A stretch of DNA of 64,000 nt from Permianibacter aggregans (lineage in GTDB: Bacteria; Pseudomonadota; Gammaproteobacteria; Enterobacterales; Permianibacteraceae), in assembly GCF_009756665.1 (NCBI RefSeq), contig NZ_CP037953.1:868001-932000 (forward strand). The letters run 5' to 3'. Position 1 is the first letter of the stretch; each line of letters begins with the position of its first letter. A program made the position numbers and the translations under genes. The notes beneath the pieces were generated by a model. That model did not search any database and was not told the origin of the DNA. It saw only the letters and a list, made by a program, of their open reading frames with translations. Below are positions 1-9,027 of the stretch, piece after piece.

Positions 1-286
1 CGTCGAAAATCTGACGACGAATAACAAAGGGATACAGATCTTTCAGCACCGCCTCGGGCGCCACCAGCAATTCATTGCGCTGATCGAAAATTTGTTTGAC
101 CGGTTGGTTGGCCAACATATTGCGAACATCAACTTGTTCCTGCGGTTGCAAGGTCACGGGTCGCCATTGGGCATTCACTTCACGAATGTCCTGACCGATG
201 CAAACGCCTTCCAGACACAGATCCGCTGCATGCGCAGACGGCATCAACATGACGCTGAACAACGAAATCAGTAGTGCACGTTTCAT
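1..286 (-). CDS. Secreted protein of unknown function, 3' part outside the window
   Basis: The frame is open from an ATG at 286 to the window edge, giving 95 codons without a stop. The N-terminus (MKRALLISLFSVMLMPSAHA) is a clear Sec signal peptide with a likely AHA-A cleavage site. The mature part begins ADLCLEGVCIG, with two cysteines five residues apart that could form a disulfide. It sits upstream of nothing on the same strand for only 13 bases: the stop of yajQ is at 300, so it may be cotranscribed behind yajQ. I do not recognise the family; the C-terminus is not visible. Confidence 0.7.
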   Translation of the reverse strand, partial: MKRALLISLFSVMLMPSAHAADLCLEGVCIGQDIREVNAQWRPVTLQPQEQVDVRNMLANQPVKQIFDQRNELLVAPEAVLKDLYPFVIRRQIFD

Positions 287-299
287 GACACCCTCTTCC

Positions 300-782
300 T
301 CAATCACGGAAATTATTGAACTGCAAAGGCTGCTCGATGTCGGCGCCGCGCAACATGGCAATGACTTCTTGCAAGTCATCACGCTTCTTACCGGTTACCC
401 GAAGCTTGTCGCCGTTGATCTGCGACTGCACTTTCAGCTTGGCGTCCTTGATCAATTGGTTGATCTTTTTCGCCAGCGTCTGTTCGATACCTTCTTTCAG
501 CGTCACGGTGCATTGCACGGTTTTGCCGGATGGTTCCGGATCGGCAATTTCCAGCGCGCCAAGGCTGATGCCGCGCTTGCTGAGTTTCTGGGTAACGATA
601 TCGGTCAACTGTTGGAGTTGGAACTCGGAATCGGCAACCAGTTTCAATTGCATGTCAGTGTGATCGATACGGGCATCGGTACCGCGAAAATCGAAACGGG
701 TGTCCAATTCCCGCCGGGCCTGGTCGACCGCGTTGGTCAATTCATGGCGGTCAATTTCGGAAACAACATCAAACGAGGGCAT
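300..782 (-). CDS. yajQ: YajQ family cyclic-di-GMP-binding protein
   Basis: 160 residues, the normal length for the YajQ/DUF520 (UPF0234) family. The start MPSFDVVSEIDRHELTNAVD and the segments TRFDFRGTDA and KRDDLQEVIAMLRG are family signatures, and the protein ends in the typical FNNFRD. YajQ proteins have two ferredoxin-like folds; family members in Xanthomonas and Pseudomonas bind cyclic-di-GMP and act with transcription factors, whereas in E. coli the role is unclear. Identification is from sequence; c-di-GMP binding here is inferred from relatives. The gene stands alone upstream, with 189 bases between its start and the next gene. Confidence 0.93.
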   Translation of the reverse strand: MPSFDVVSEIDRHELTNAVDQARRELDTRFDFRGTDARIDHTDMQLKLVADSEFQLQQLTDIVTQKLSKRGISLGALEIADPEPSGKTVQCTVTLKEGIEQTLAKKINQLIKDAKLKVQSQINGDKLRVTGKKRDDLQEVIAMLRGADIEQPLQFNNFRD

Positions 783-971
783 GGAGTAAGTGGTATGACA
801 ACTCGGGTGGCGCGATCATAGCATGAGTTCGTTCACAAAACGCTCAACCGCCATTATTACCAAGCCTTTGGGGTCAGCCTCGATTGGAAAAATCGCCAAT
901 GAAATTCCATCGTTGTCATTGGCGATAGCGCGAATTGGCCGTCTGATTGCTCGCGTTGATGCAACCGCGGT

Positions 972-2711
972 TCATTTCAGCAGCCCCTCCAGCAGCTTTT
1001 CCTTGTCGGCCAACAAGGCTTCCAAACCACCAAATTGCTGCAATGCATCGTCAACCGGCGCCAGCGCCTCATTGGCCTGAGCCATCAGTTTTGCCCGCAC
1101 CTTTTCGGTTTGCTTCGACAGTTCCTGTTTCAACGCCGAGCGCACGGCCCGCTTGACGATATCATCCAGCGAGCTCTTCAGCCGGCGCATGACTTCCTCG
1201 CCTTGGCGCTGGTAATTCAGCGAAATATCGAGCGCGTCGGTCTTGCCGATTTCATTGATGATCGTCTGGACAATGTCATTGTCGTTGTTGCTTTGCACAT
1301 TCAAGGCCAAATCACGAAAGCGCATGGCCAGATTCATGTGGGCGCCACTGTCATCGCTGCTGCCGCTAAGCTGGGCGTTCAGGGTTGCCGATTGACTGGT
1401 CAGCGCCAGTTGCGGATCGCGGCTCAGCGTGTAGCTGCCTAGCTTGATGCCATCAACGACGGCGTTGACATCAATCGCTGGCGCCGCCGGTATCGTGTCG
1501 ATCGTCGCGTCCAGGTTGAACGCACCGCCGGCTTTGCCTGTGCCTTTCAGACTCAACGCAATCGGTTTGCCAACGAGTTGCGGCTGATCGGTAACATCCG
1601 TCAACTGGCCACTGAAATCCCCTTGCCAACCAGCCCATTCCAGCAAGCCATTCAATGAGGCTTTTTTCAACCAGAATTCCGGCTGCGGATCGCGCTCCGG
1701 GTAATGCACGTTGACGCCTTCGGCACGTGCCGGTGGCGGTGGCGCGTCCGGATCCTGCCCGGCCACGACCCTGGCCTTGTTGATCCACGGCTCGGCGCTT
1801 TGGTAAAACTGCAGACCGTCATTCAATTGCCCTTCCAATGTCGGACCGAGCACGCCGGAAATCAGCCGATCAGAACCCGGCACATCGAAACTGAAATTGT
1901 TCAGCATGCGGTCGACATCCTTAGCCGGCGCCGCCTTGATTTCCTGATAGCGATTCTTGAACTGCTTGTAGTTTTGCTGCACCTGGTCGCGCAGCGCGCG
2001 AATATTATTCAAATCCGCTTTGATTTCCTTGCGCAGCTGGTCAAGCTCCTTGCCCTTGCCAAGCAAGGCCAAACCGCGTTCCAGGCCTTTGCCGTCACTG
2101 CCTTCTTTCAGCTTCTTGAAGCGTTGCTGATAGGACTCGATTTTCGCTTCATCCGGCAGCTGTACGCGCTTTTGCTCAAATTGCTCGCGTGCCTGTTGGA
2201 TATCATTCTGCAAAGCCTGCACCGATTGCAGCGACTCCAGCTTCAGGTTATCGAGCAGCGCCATCGCGCTGTCACTGTCGCCGAGCGCAGCAAAATCGAA
2301 ATTGGCGATTTCCGGCACCAGACCAGCAATGCCTTTTGGCCCGCCTTCCGCGACCCAGCCTTTGCTTTGCCGCATCGTGTTGAATTGAATGCCGTTGATC
2401 TGCATGTCTTCGATATGCACCCGGCGCCAGAGCAATTGTTCGGTATTGATGCGAGCATCGATCTGACCAATCTCAATCAGGTTGCGCTCTGGTTGCGAGG
2501 CGTTGGTCACCTGCAAACGGTCAAGCACAAACTGCCCTTGCTGCAAGCGCAAATCGACTTGGCCGACATTGACTTCAGCACCAACAGTATCCGAACCAAC
2601 GCGCTCAATCGTGCGCGCAATCCACCAATCCGCGAGCCACCACCACAGCAGCGCGACCAACGCGATAACGGCGAAAAATCCCACCAAGCCCTGCCAGCGT
2701 AACCACTTCAT
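972..2711 (-). CDS. TIGR03545 family membrane-anchored protein
   Basis: About 579 residues. The start at 2711 is chosen because its ATG overlaps the stop of the preceding gene (ATGA, 2708-2711) and opens a membrane anchor: MKWLRWQG followed by a hydrophobic stretch FFAVIALVALLWWWLA. The middle (roughly residues 170-290) is charged and heptad-like, predicted coiled coil, and the C-terminal half contains beta-rich AsmA-like segments (SLNGLLEWAGWQGDFSG, LALTSQSATLNAQLSG). It matches my memory of TIGR03545, which is nearly always encoded next to TIGR03546. Function is unknown; the AsmA-like look suggests an envelope role, which is inference. Confidence 0.82.
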   Translation of the reverse strand: MKWLRWQGLVGFFAVIALVALLWWWLADWWIARTIERVGSDTVGAEVNVGQVDLRLQQGQFVLDRLQVTNASQPERNLIEIGQIDARINTEQLLWRRVHIEDMQINGIQFNTMRQSKGWVAEGGPKGIAGLVPEIANFDFAALGDSDSAMALLDNLKLESLQSVQALQNDIQQAREQFEQKRVQLPDEAKIESYQQRFKKLKEGSDGKGLERGLALLGKGKELDQLRKEIKADLNNIRALRDQVQQNYKQFKNRYQEIKAAPAKDVDRMLNNFSFDVPGSDRLISGVLGPTLEGQLNDGLQFYQSAEPWINKARVVAGQDPDAPPPPARAEGVNVHYPERDPQPEFWLKKASLNGLLEWAGWQGDFSGQLTDVTDQPQLVGKPIALSLKGTGKAGGAFNLDATIDTIPAAPAIDVNAVVDGIKLGSYTLSRDPQLALTSQSATLNAQLSGSSDDSGAHMNLAMRFRDLALNVQSNNDNDIVQTIINEIGKTDALDISLNYQRQGEEVMRRLKSSLDDIVKRAVRSALKQELSKQTEKVRAKLMAQANEALAPVDDALQQFGGLEALLADKEKLLEGLLK

Positions 2712-3220
2712 GACGAACCTCCCAGACGGGTGAACGCTTCCGTTACGCGGGTCGTTTGCAGCCATTTCATCAACGGCGTTTTCTCCAGTTTTGCCTGCCA
2801 GTGTTGACGGTAATAGCGCACGCCGAAACGCGCCAGCAACGTCATGGGCAACAAGGCCAGCAGCGCTATCAGCAATGAACCAATGACAACGGTATTGTTG
2901 AACCGGGTCCAGCGCAAAAACGCGTCGTTATACCAGTCGGTCCATAGTGGCAGCAGTGCGTTGCTGTTCAGCACGGCATAACCGGTTTGATGGAATACCG
3001 GATCAAGCAAATAAGCGATGGCGGAAAACAAACCGAATGAGACAAAAAACAAGCTCAGATTCACCCGGCACCACAGCGCAATCAACACGACAATCAGGTT
3101 ATGCAGACTGAGCAGCGGTGTCAGCCCAAACAACATGCCGAGGCTGACACCAAAAGCCAGTTGCCAAGGGCCGGTTTCAGAATTCAGGACTTTCAGGATT
3201 TTGATCAAAGTGCCGAGCAC
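2708..3220 (-). CDS. TIGR03546 family membrane protein (DUF2062-like)
   Basis: 170 residues with several hydrophobic segments. The N-terminus MLGTLIKILKVLNSETGPWQ and the following GVSLGMLFGLTPLLSLHNL are typical of the DUF2062-related TIGR03546 family. It is the first gene of a two-gene operon: its TGA overlaps the ATG of the TIGR03545 gene by four bases, so translation is probably coupled. Predicted inner-membrane protein; no catalytic motif is apparent. The constant pairing of the two families suggests that they form one envelope complex, but no biochemical role is known to me. Confidence 0.82.
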   Translation of the reverse strand: MLGTLIKILKVLNSETGPWQLAFGVSLGMLFGLTPLLSLHNLIVVLIALWCRVNLSLFFVSFGLFSAIAYLLDPVFHQTGYAVLNSNALLPLWTDWYNDAFLRWTRFNNTVVIGSLLIALLALLPMTLLARFGVRYYRQHWQAKLEKTPLMKWLQTTRVTEAFTRLGGSS

Positions 3221-3277
3221 AGCATTTCTCCTTGGCTGTTGTCTGCGCGATCAGGAAAACTACGGCGGTATACGGAA

Positions 3278-3880
3278 TTACGCCTTCAGCGGAACAAAAT
3301 CCGCCGTCTGCTCCACCCGATGCAACCAGCGGCGGATATGCGGATACGCATGCAAGTCATAGCCGCCATCCGCTGCACAATGAGTGTAGGCATACAGGGC
3401 GATATCGGCAATCGTATAGATATTGTCCGCAAAAAACACGTTACGACTTAAGTGTTGTTCCATGACATCCAGCGCTTTATAACCGCGCGGCATGCAACGG
3501 GCGATATCCGCAGCGAAACGTTCTGGCGCGCCAGAAAACGCTTTCCAGAAGCGCACGGTGGCGATGTAGGGTTCGTGACTGTATTGCTCGAAGAACAGCC
3601 ATTGCATGACTTGCGCTTTGGCCCATGGCGAACTCGGCATCAACGCGCGACCTTCCGCAACAAAACACAAGATCGCATTGGATTCCGGCAGCGCACGCTG
3701 TGCATCGATTTTCAACACCGGCACCTTGCTGTTCAGATTCATGGCCTTGAACGCTGGGCCGTATTGTTCACCGCCCTGCAAATTAACTTCGACGCGCTCA
3801 AACGGAATATGCAGTTGCGTCATCGCCAGGCGACATTTATAGCAATTACCACTGGCCGCCATTTCATACAACGTGTACAT
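3278..3880 (-). CDS. Glutathione S-transferase family protein
   Basis: 200 residues, the usual cytosolic GST length. The start at 3880 is supported by AAGGAG about eight bases upstream; an upstream extension in frame has no such site. The thioredoxin-like N-terminal half carries NLNSKVPVLKI with the cis-proline and LPESNAILCFVAEG, the glutathione gamma-glutamyl-binding loop. The helical C-terminal half contains TIADIALYAYTHCA, the N-capping box region of GSTs. A Cys-Tyr-Lys-Cys motif near residue 12-15 could be the catalytic site. Substrate unknown. Confidence 0.88.
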   Translation of the reverse strand: MYTLYEMAASGNCYKCRLAMTQLHIPFERVEVNLQGGEQYGPAFKAMNLNSKVPVLKIDAQRALPESNAILCFVAEGRALMPSSPWAKAQVMQWLFFEQYSHEPYIATVRFWKAFSGAPERFAADIARCMPRGYKALDVMEQHLSRNVFFADNIYTIADIALYAYTHCAADGGYDLHAYPHIRRWLHRVEQTADFVPLKA

Positions 3881-3915
3881 GCTGGAACTCCTTTCTCTTG
3901 CGTGCAGAAAAATTG

Positions 3916-4791
3916 TTAGGGTCTGGCCGGATTCAACAACCAGTCCGCCGCCGATTGCCAAAGCTGATCCGGCATGCGGCTGCGGAAAAAGCCGAAATGA
4001 CCAATTTGTTTGACGCCAATATCGCGTGGCCGAATGGTGACGATCTGGCGCGGTGCGTTGCGGTAAAAACCGGCAACGCTTTTTACCGACGACAGTGGAG
4101 CATAAAGCCGATCATCGGACAAATGGACAAAACGCATCGGCTGACGACAGCGCGCATAATGTTCACGCAGCGGTTCACCATCCGATGACACGACATAATG
4201 CGGCGAGCGTGACCAGCGTCGCCATTGTTGAGCGATGCCTTTGGGTAGCGGGCCAACGCCGAAATATTGCCCTGGAAAATAACCGAACAGCGGTGTCGTC
4301 ACCGGAATAAAAATATTGAAGAACGACCACACCGTGGCGCGATAAGGCCAATCGTAATGGCCGGTCCAGGCGGAGGGTGCGGCGACGGCAAATACCGCAT
4401 CGACTTCGTCGCAATTGGGTGCTAGGCCAAACAACGCCGCGCCAGCCGAATGGCCGACAACGACATGACGAAAATCAGGAAAATGTTGTTTCACGTAACT
4501 GACGGCTGCCGCCATATCGCGTTCACCGAGATCGCGGAAGGTCGCTGAACTCAAACGCGGATGCGTGTGCAAGCTATCGCCAATACCGCGATAGTCATAA
4601 CTCAATACGGTAAAACCACGTTCGGCCAAAAATTGGGCAAAACGTTGATAAAATCGCCGCTGCACGGCCAGCGCCGAATTGATTTGCACCACACAGCCAT
4701 TGGCCTGTGCCGGACGCCATAGCGTTGCCCGCAAATGCGTGTCGTCGGCGCAACGGATTTCGGTTTCGACACTGTTCAGCACATCAGCCAT
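3916..4791 (-). CDS. Alpha/beta hydrolase, serine-aminopeptidase-like
   Basis: 291 residues. The oxyanion region SYDYRGIGDS (near residue 65-73), the nucleophile elbow VGHSAGA with Ser115, and a C-terminal IGHFGFF that supplies the catalytic histidine define an alpha/beta hydrolase fold. No signal peptide, so probably cytoplasmic. A GAGG-type ribosome-binding site precedes the ATG at 4791. The closest group I recognise is the predicted hydrolase family COG4757; substrate unknown. It lies 35 bases upstream of the GST start on the same strand, so the two may be cotranscribed. Confidence 0.85.
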   Translation of the reverse strand: MADVLNSVETEIRCADDTHLRATLWRPAQANGCVVQINSALAVQRRFYQRFAQFLAERGFTVLSYDYRGIGDSLHTHPRLSSATFRDLGERDMAAAVSYVKQHFPDFRHVVVGHSAGAALFGLAPNCDEVDAVFAVAAPSAWTGHYDWPYRATVWSFFNIFIPVTTPLFGYFPGQYFGVGPLPKGIAQQWRRWSRSPHYVVSSDGEPLREHYARCRQPMRFVHLSDDRLYAPLSSVKSVAGFYRNAPRQIVTIRPRDIGVKQIGHFGFFRSRMPDQLWQSAADWLLNPARP

Positions 4792-4986
4792 GTTATGGCG
4801 TTACCTCAATTGATTTGTTTTTGTTCAGTCGGGTATCGAAAGGCGGCGCAAACCATGCGCCGTTTTCTGGATATTTTTGCACCGACTTCTGTCCACACCG
4901 GCTGTGGAAAACATTGTGAACGAGACGTGGGAGTCAGTCCGCACCCCGCCAACACCATGACACGCCGGGCGCTGTTGTTTTTTTCG

Positions 4987-6060
4987 TCAGCGCCGCGTTG
5001 GCGGAATGAAGCGGCGCACCACCGGTGTCACTTTCTGCCCGCTCTCCATGCCACCAATCGTCACCAAGCCGCCATTCAATTCCATTAAGCCACGATGATC
5101 CATCGTCGGTGTGGGTAGTGTTCCCCAGTTTTCCCAGGTTTGGTTGTGCAGGTTGAATGCCATGACCTCAGCCACTGGTTCTGCCGGCACGCCGTCATAG
5201 CCAATGCCGTTGTAATTGTACGGCCGCTGGGTGCCACCCGCGAACACGATATGACGACCACGCAAACGGGTGCCGGTGGCGGCAGCGCGATAGCGAAAAG
5301 CACTGCTAGGCGCTTTGATCGGCCGCCACTGAATGTCACCGAGCACATTCTCATTCAGATAACCAAGCCAGCATTCATCACTGAGTCGATATTGGCGTCG
5401 CCCTTGCTCAACGCCGGCGACATAAACGCCGCCGCAAATCAGCATGTGATCATCGAGCAGCCCGCCAGCGTGGCCGAAAACGGCTTTACCCGGAAATGCT
5501 GTTGCCTTGCTCCATCGTTCAGCACCGGTATCGAACCACTGCACATCGCTGACATTGCCATCGTTGTGCCAGCCGGAGATCAGCAGGATATGGCGCTCGC
5601 GCCAAACCAGTGCCACCGAATCATCGACCGGTTTTGGCATCGGCGGCATCGGGTCATAGCGACGTTGCAATGGGTCGAAACGCCAGACCTCCGGCGTCGA
5701 GACTTCTTCACCGTTACCGGCGACGGTGTAGCCGCCAAATAGGTATAGGTAGCGCCCAGCACCGGCGGCGACACTGGCGAGCCGGGACGGCCCCGGCACC
5801 GGCGGCAACACATGCCAACGACCGGTATCGGCGTCGAGTTCGTAAGCGGCGCGGGAAATATCCTCGGCGGCTTTGCCCGGCCCAAGGCCCATGAATGAAT
5901 ACAGACGGTAGCGTCCGGCGATATCCAAACGAGCAACCGCATTGTTGGCCAGAGGCTGAGGTACTGGCGGCAGCGCCGACTGATTCAACGGTTCGGCGGC
6001 AAAACTGGGAGCGCCACAGCACAATGCCCACACCAATGCCCAGCGCGCTAGATAAGACAT
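4987..6060 (-). CDS. Secreted Kelch-repeat protein
   Basis: 357 residues with a signal peptide (MSYLARWALVWALCCGAPSFAAE). The rest contains repeated Kelch blades, each with a glycine pair followed by an aromatic: YLYLFGGYTV, ILLISGWHND, MLICGGVYVA, HIVFAGGTQR, LVTIGGMESG, interleaved with W-containing strands. This predicts a beta-propeller in the periplasm. Some Kelch propellers of this type are sialic acid mutarotases (NanM), but the rest of a sialic acid pathway is not visible, so the function is left open. It is transcribed divergently from the small gene at 6144. Confidence 0.8.
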   Translation of the reverse strand: MSYLARWALVWALCCGAPSFAAEPLNQSALPPVPQPLANNAVARLDIAGRYRLYSFMGLGPGKAAEDISRAAYELDADTGRWHVLPPVPGPSRLASVAAGAGRYLYLFGGYTVAGNGEEVSTPEVWRFDPLQRRYDPMPPMPKPVDDSVALVWRERHILLISGWHNDGNVSDVQWFDTGAERWSKATAFPGKAVFGHAGGLLDDHMLICGGVYVAGVEQGRRQYRLSDECWLGYLNENVLGDIQWRPIKAPSSAFRYRAAATGTRLRGRHIVFAGGTQRPYNYNGIGYDGVPAEPVAEVMAFNLHNQTWENWGTLPTPTMDHRGLMELNGGLVTIGGMESGQKVTPVVRRFIPPTRR

Positions 6061-6143
6061 CCTTTGCCCTTTGTCGACAGGGTAACGGCAGCATTCTGCC
6101 GAGCCATGCTAAGTTGTGGCAAGTCACTTCCCTGGAGATTGCC

Positions 6144-6536
6144 ATGCCCAAGTGGTTTATTTTCTTGTCCTTGCTGGCGCTGAGCGCTGTCACGGCAGCA
6201 GCCGAACCGGCCAAATCAGCCGAATTCACCAGCGCCGAACGAGCCGCGATTGCTGCCTATTACCAGCAGCAGCAAGCCGACCAGCAGCTTTATCAGCAAT
6301 ATCATCAAGGCAGTAAGCCCGCCGCCCCAGCCCAACCGCTTTCCGAAAAGCTACTGAAAAAAGGCGAGGTGCTACCTGCACCTTACTTTGCCGACGCCAA
6401 GTTGCTGCCAGCACGGCTCAGCGAGCAACTGCAAAACCCGGCAAACAGTCTAACCTTGGTAATAGGTGCCACGGTTATCCGGGTAGAACTGAATAACCAA
6501 ACGATAATTGATTGGGTGCATACGAACACCCGGTGA
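6144..6536 (+). CDS. Small periplasmic protein, RcnB/CigR-like C-terminus
   Basis: 130 residues from the ATG at 6144, which has GGAG eight bases upstream; the open frame extends further 5' but without support. A signal peptide (MPKWFIFLSLLALSAVTAAA) is followed by a glutamine-rich helical part (AYYQQQQADQQLYQQYHQG) and a C-terminal domain with the pattern KGEVLPAPYF...LLPARLSEQL...VIGATVIRVELNNQTIIDWV. That pattern resembles the RcnB/CigR family of small periplasmic proteins. Nickel/cobalt handling by RcnB is known for the E. coli protein, but nothing here shows metal binding. The next gene begins 9 bases later, so an operon is likely. Confidence 0.6.
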   Translation: MPKWFIFLSLLALSAVTAAAEPAKSAEFTSAERAAIAAYYQQQQADQQLYQQYHQGSKPAAPAQPLSEKLLKKGEVLPAPYFADAKLLPARLSEQLQNPANSLTLVIGATVIRVELNNQTIIDWVHTNTR

Positions 6537-6545
6537 GGGCGGTGC

Positions 6546-7289
6546 ATGACGAGGCGGTGGTTGAGACTCGTGTTGTTGCTGGTGCCAGCGTTATTGGCCG
6601 CCGCCGAAACGCGTCCTGTTGTTCGCCTGAATACCCTGGAATGGCCACCGTACACGACCGAAGCGCTACCTGACCGCGGCCACACCACGGCCGTCGTGGA
6701 GAAGGTCTGGCAGGCGGCCGGTTTTGATCCCAAAATCCGCTTTCGTCCGTGGTCACGAACGGTGCGCGAGGCGCGCACCGGCCAGAATCAGATTGAAGGT
6801 TATTTCCCGGAATACTACGCCGAAGCGTTAACGGCGAATTTCCTGTTTTCCGATCCCATTGGCGGCGGCTGGCTTGGTCTCGCTGAACAAACCGAACGGC
6901 CCATTCGCTGGCAGCGATTGCAGGATTTAAAGCCATACACGATTGGCGTCGTCACCGACTACGTCAATACCCGCGATTTTGATGCTGCCGTCCGCGACGG
7001 TTGGCTGCGCACCGATGAGGCCAGCGACGACCAGAAAAACCTGCGCAAGCTGCTTTATGGTCGACTCGATCTGGTGGTGATTGACGAAAACGTATTTGCC
7101 TATCTGCTCAGTCACGACGCGTCGCTGTTACCGGGACGAACCCTGCTACAAATCAATCCGCAGAAACTCGAATACAAAAAACTTTACCTTTGCTTACGCA
7201 AATCCGCAGAGGCCGAGCGCAAGATGGCGAGCTTCAATCTGATGCTGCGGCAACTGCAGGATCGGGGCGAAATTCCGCTGTTCGAGTAA
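6546..7289 (+). CDS. Periplasmic solute-binding protein, family 3 (amino-acid-binding type)
   Basis: 247 residues with a signal peptide (MTRRWLRLVLLLVPALLAAAE). The mature start VVRLNTLEWPPYTTEALPDRG and later KPYTIGVVTDYVNT and LYGRLDLVVIDENVFAYLL follow the SBP_bac_3 bilobed-receptor pattern. No ABC permease or ATPase is nearby; many stand-alone members of this type in gammaproteobacteria are sensory or accessory proteins rather than transport receptors. It sits nine bases behind the RcnB-like gene and converges with the LysR gene, leaving three bases between the stops. Confidence 0.78.
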   Translation: MTRRWLRLVLLLVPALLAAAETRPVVRLNTLEWPPYTTEALPDRGHTTAVVEKVWQAAGFDPKIRFRPWSRTVREARTGQNQIEGYFPEYYAEALTANFLFSDPIGGGWLGLAEQTERPIRWQRLQDLKPYTIGVVTDYVNTRDFDAAVRDGWLRTDEASDDQKNLRKLLYGRLDLVVIDENVFAYLLSHDASLLPGRTLLQINPQKLEYKKLYLCLRKSAEAERKMASFNLMLRQLQDRGEIPLFE

Positions 7290-7292
7290 ACC

Positions 7293-8195
7293 TCAACTCA
7301 GCAGCTTTCGATCTTCTTCAATCGTGCGTTGCAACCATTGCCGAAACGCGACGATTTTCGGCCGGTCAGCTGCCGCACGCGGACAAACCAAAAAATACCC
7401 CTCTTCCAACGGCAGCATTTGGTCGAATGGCCGAACCAAACGGCCTGAAGCCAAATCGTTCTGGGCCAACACCGAGTGCGCCAGCGCCACGCCCTGACCG
7501 TGCGCAGCTGCCTGCAACACCATCGCCGTGTGTGAAAACACCGGGCCGCGGTTCCAGCGCACCGACTTGGCGCCGACATAATTCAGCCAGCGTCGCCAGC
7601 CATCGAAACTTTCATCGTGCAACAGACTGTGCTGGGACAAATCGGCCGGCGTTTTCAGCGGTTTACTGCCTTTGGCAAGCTGCGGCGAACAGACCGGAAA
7701 CAAAAACTCCTCAAGCAAACGCTCGACGTGCAAATCCGACCAACTGCCGTCGCCGAAATAAATCGCGACATCGACATTGTCGTCGTGAAAATTCACCTCG
7801 GCATCCGAGGCTTTCAATCGCACGTCGATTTCCGGGTGCAATTCGCTGAACCGGCTCAGGCGCGGCACCAACCACTGCACGGCAAACGTCGGCACCACCG
7901 ACACCGAAAGTGGCCCGGCCGCCACCTTCGCCCGCACCCGTTCGGTGGCGTCCGCCAGCTTTTCGAACACATCACGAATGACCGGCCAATACATCTGGCC
8001 CTCGTCTGTCAAGAGCAATTCCCGGTTTTTTCGCGTGAATAATTTCACATTAAGGAAATCTTCTAATGCTTTAATCTGGTGACTGATCGCAGCCTGAGTT
8101 ACATGAATCTCCTCGGCAGCCCTTGTGAAACTTAGGTTTCTAGCGGCTGCCTCAAACGCTCTCAGCGAGTTCAGCGGCGGTAATCGACGGCTCAT
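7293..8195 (-). CDS. LysR-type transcriptional regulator, GcvA-like
   Basis: 300 residues from the ATG at 8195. The N-terminal winged helix-turn-helix reads RLPPLNSLRAFEAAARNLSF...EIHVTQAAISHQIKALEDFL, the hallmark of the GcvA subgroup. The C-terminal effector domain includes LSVSVVPTFAVQWLVPRLSRF and DVAIYFGDGSW, also GcvA-like. GcvA regulates glycine cleavage in E. coli, but paralogues of this subgroup control many loci and no gcv genes are visible, so the target is unknown. It is divergent from the small secreted gene at 8440; 244 bases lie between them. Confidence 0.87.
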   Translation of the reverse strand: MSRRLPPLNSLRAFEAAARNLSFTRAAEEIHVTQAAISHQIKALEDFLNVKLFTRKNRELLLTDEGQMYWPVIRDVFEKLADATERVRAKVAAGPLSVSVVPTFAVQWLVPRLSRFSELHPEIDVRLKASDAEVNFHDDNVDVAIYFGDGSWSDLHVERLLEEFLFPVCSPQLAKGSKPLKTPADLSQHSLLHDESFDGWRRWLNYVGAKSVRWNRGPVFSHTAMVLQAAAHGQGVALAHSVLAQNDLASGRLVRPFDQMLPLEEGYFLVCPRAAADRPKIVAFRQWLQRTIEEDRKLLS

Positions 8196-8439
8196 GGACA
8201 AGGTTTCACATTAGTTTTTTTCATGTAAAGCATTATAAATCATCGTTTGAAAAGCCGTCAGCCCAACGTCAAAATGCGCGCCATCGATGAGCTGCTGCAA
8301 CGCAGCAAGTCGGATGAGCTGGCTTGAACACCCAGCTTTGAACACCCGGCCCGAGGTAATCCTGATTGGACGGAATCCAGACGGGATTGGTATCGAGGTG
8401 AATCGGCGTTCGACGGAATGAACTCGTAGGGGTATGAAC

Positions 8440-8742
8440 ATGAAACAGTCTGCATTGAGCTTTGTGTGTGTAGTACTGGCTGCCCTGGCAGCCGCTCCGG
8501 CGATGGCCAAAGATTCCAGCTTTGCCCTCGACCGTGAGCAAATCGCACGTGAATGGCAGGCCGGCGCGACCAAACTGGGTCACGCATCGGTCAACCACAT
8601 GAAACGTGAAGTTTTGGCCCAGGCGCTTTCGCCTGAAGTGCTGGCAGAACAAATCAAACTGGTGTTTGCCGACAGTAACGCCATGATTGAAATGCACCTG
8701 CTGGCCTTTCAGGAAAATGAGCAAGGCCGTCCCGCTCCGTAA
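8440..8742 (+). CDS. Small secreted protein of unknown function
   Basis: 100 residues. The ATG at 8440 is preferred over 8434 because AGGGG at 8428-8432 then lies seven bases upstream. A signal peptide (MKQSALSFVCVVLAALAAAPAMA) precedes a 75-residue, largely helical mature part rich in Lys, Glu and Ala, with no cysteine. I do not recognise the family. It is divergent from the LysR gene and could be its target; this is inference from position only. Confidence 0.6.
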   Translation: MKQSALSFVCVVLAALAAAPAMAKDSSFALDREQIAREWQAGATKLGHASVNHMKREVLAQALSPEVLAEQIKLVFADSNAMIEMHLLAFQENEQGRPAP

Positions 8743-8926
8743 CACGAGCGGTTTCGGATGAAGTTCGAAACCTTTATCCGGCGAAGCAGTTCGCATTGAC
8801 CGTTAGCATCTGATGTCGTGTTGCTGACGGGAGTTTCGGGTTTACTTCTGTCTCCTTAGCGTTGATTAGCGTGGCTGACGTGGCATCCCTCCGTAATACG
8901 CCACCTCGGCATTAACACTGCTAAAC
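8743..8926 (+). other. Long 3' region between the small secreted gene and its strong terminator
   Basis: There is no convincing reading frame here. A GGTTTCG/CGAAACC hairpin at 8750-8772, followed by a weak T-rich stretch, may be an attenuating terminator just after the stop codon. About 155 bases then separate it from the strong terminator at 8927. The segment could be a 3' UTR or contain a small RNA; no promoter could be assigned with confidence. Confidence 0.3.
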
Positions 8927-8956
8927 AGGAACCGCCTTGCGGTTCCTTTTTTTTTT
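8927..8956 (+). terminator. Rho-independent terminator
   Basis: Stem AGGAACCG / CGGTTCCT with a short loop, followed directly by ten T residues. It reads on the plus strand and must end transcription coming from the 8440 gene or from an unannotated small RNA in between. Confidence 0.9.
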
Positions 8957-9027
8957 GCCCGCGATTTTTGCCGTCGCGACGCGTTGCCGCTACAGTGCGC
9001 TTCCGACACACCGCTTTGGGAATCGCC

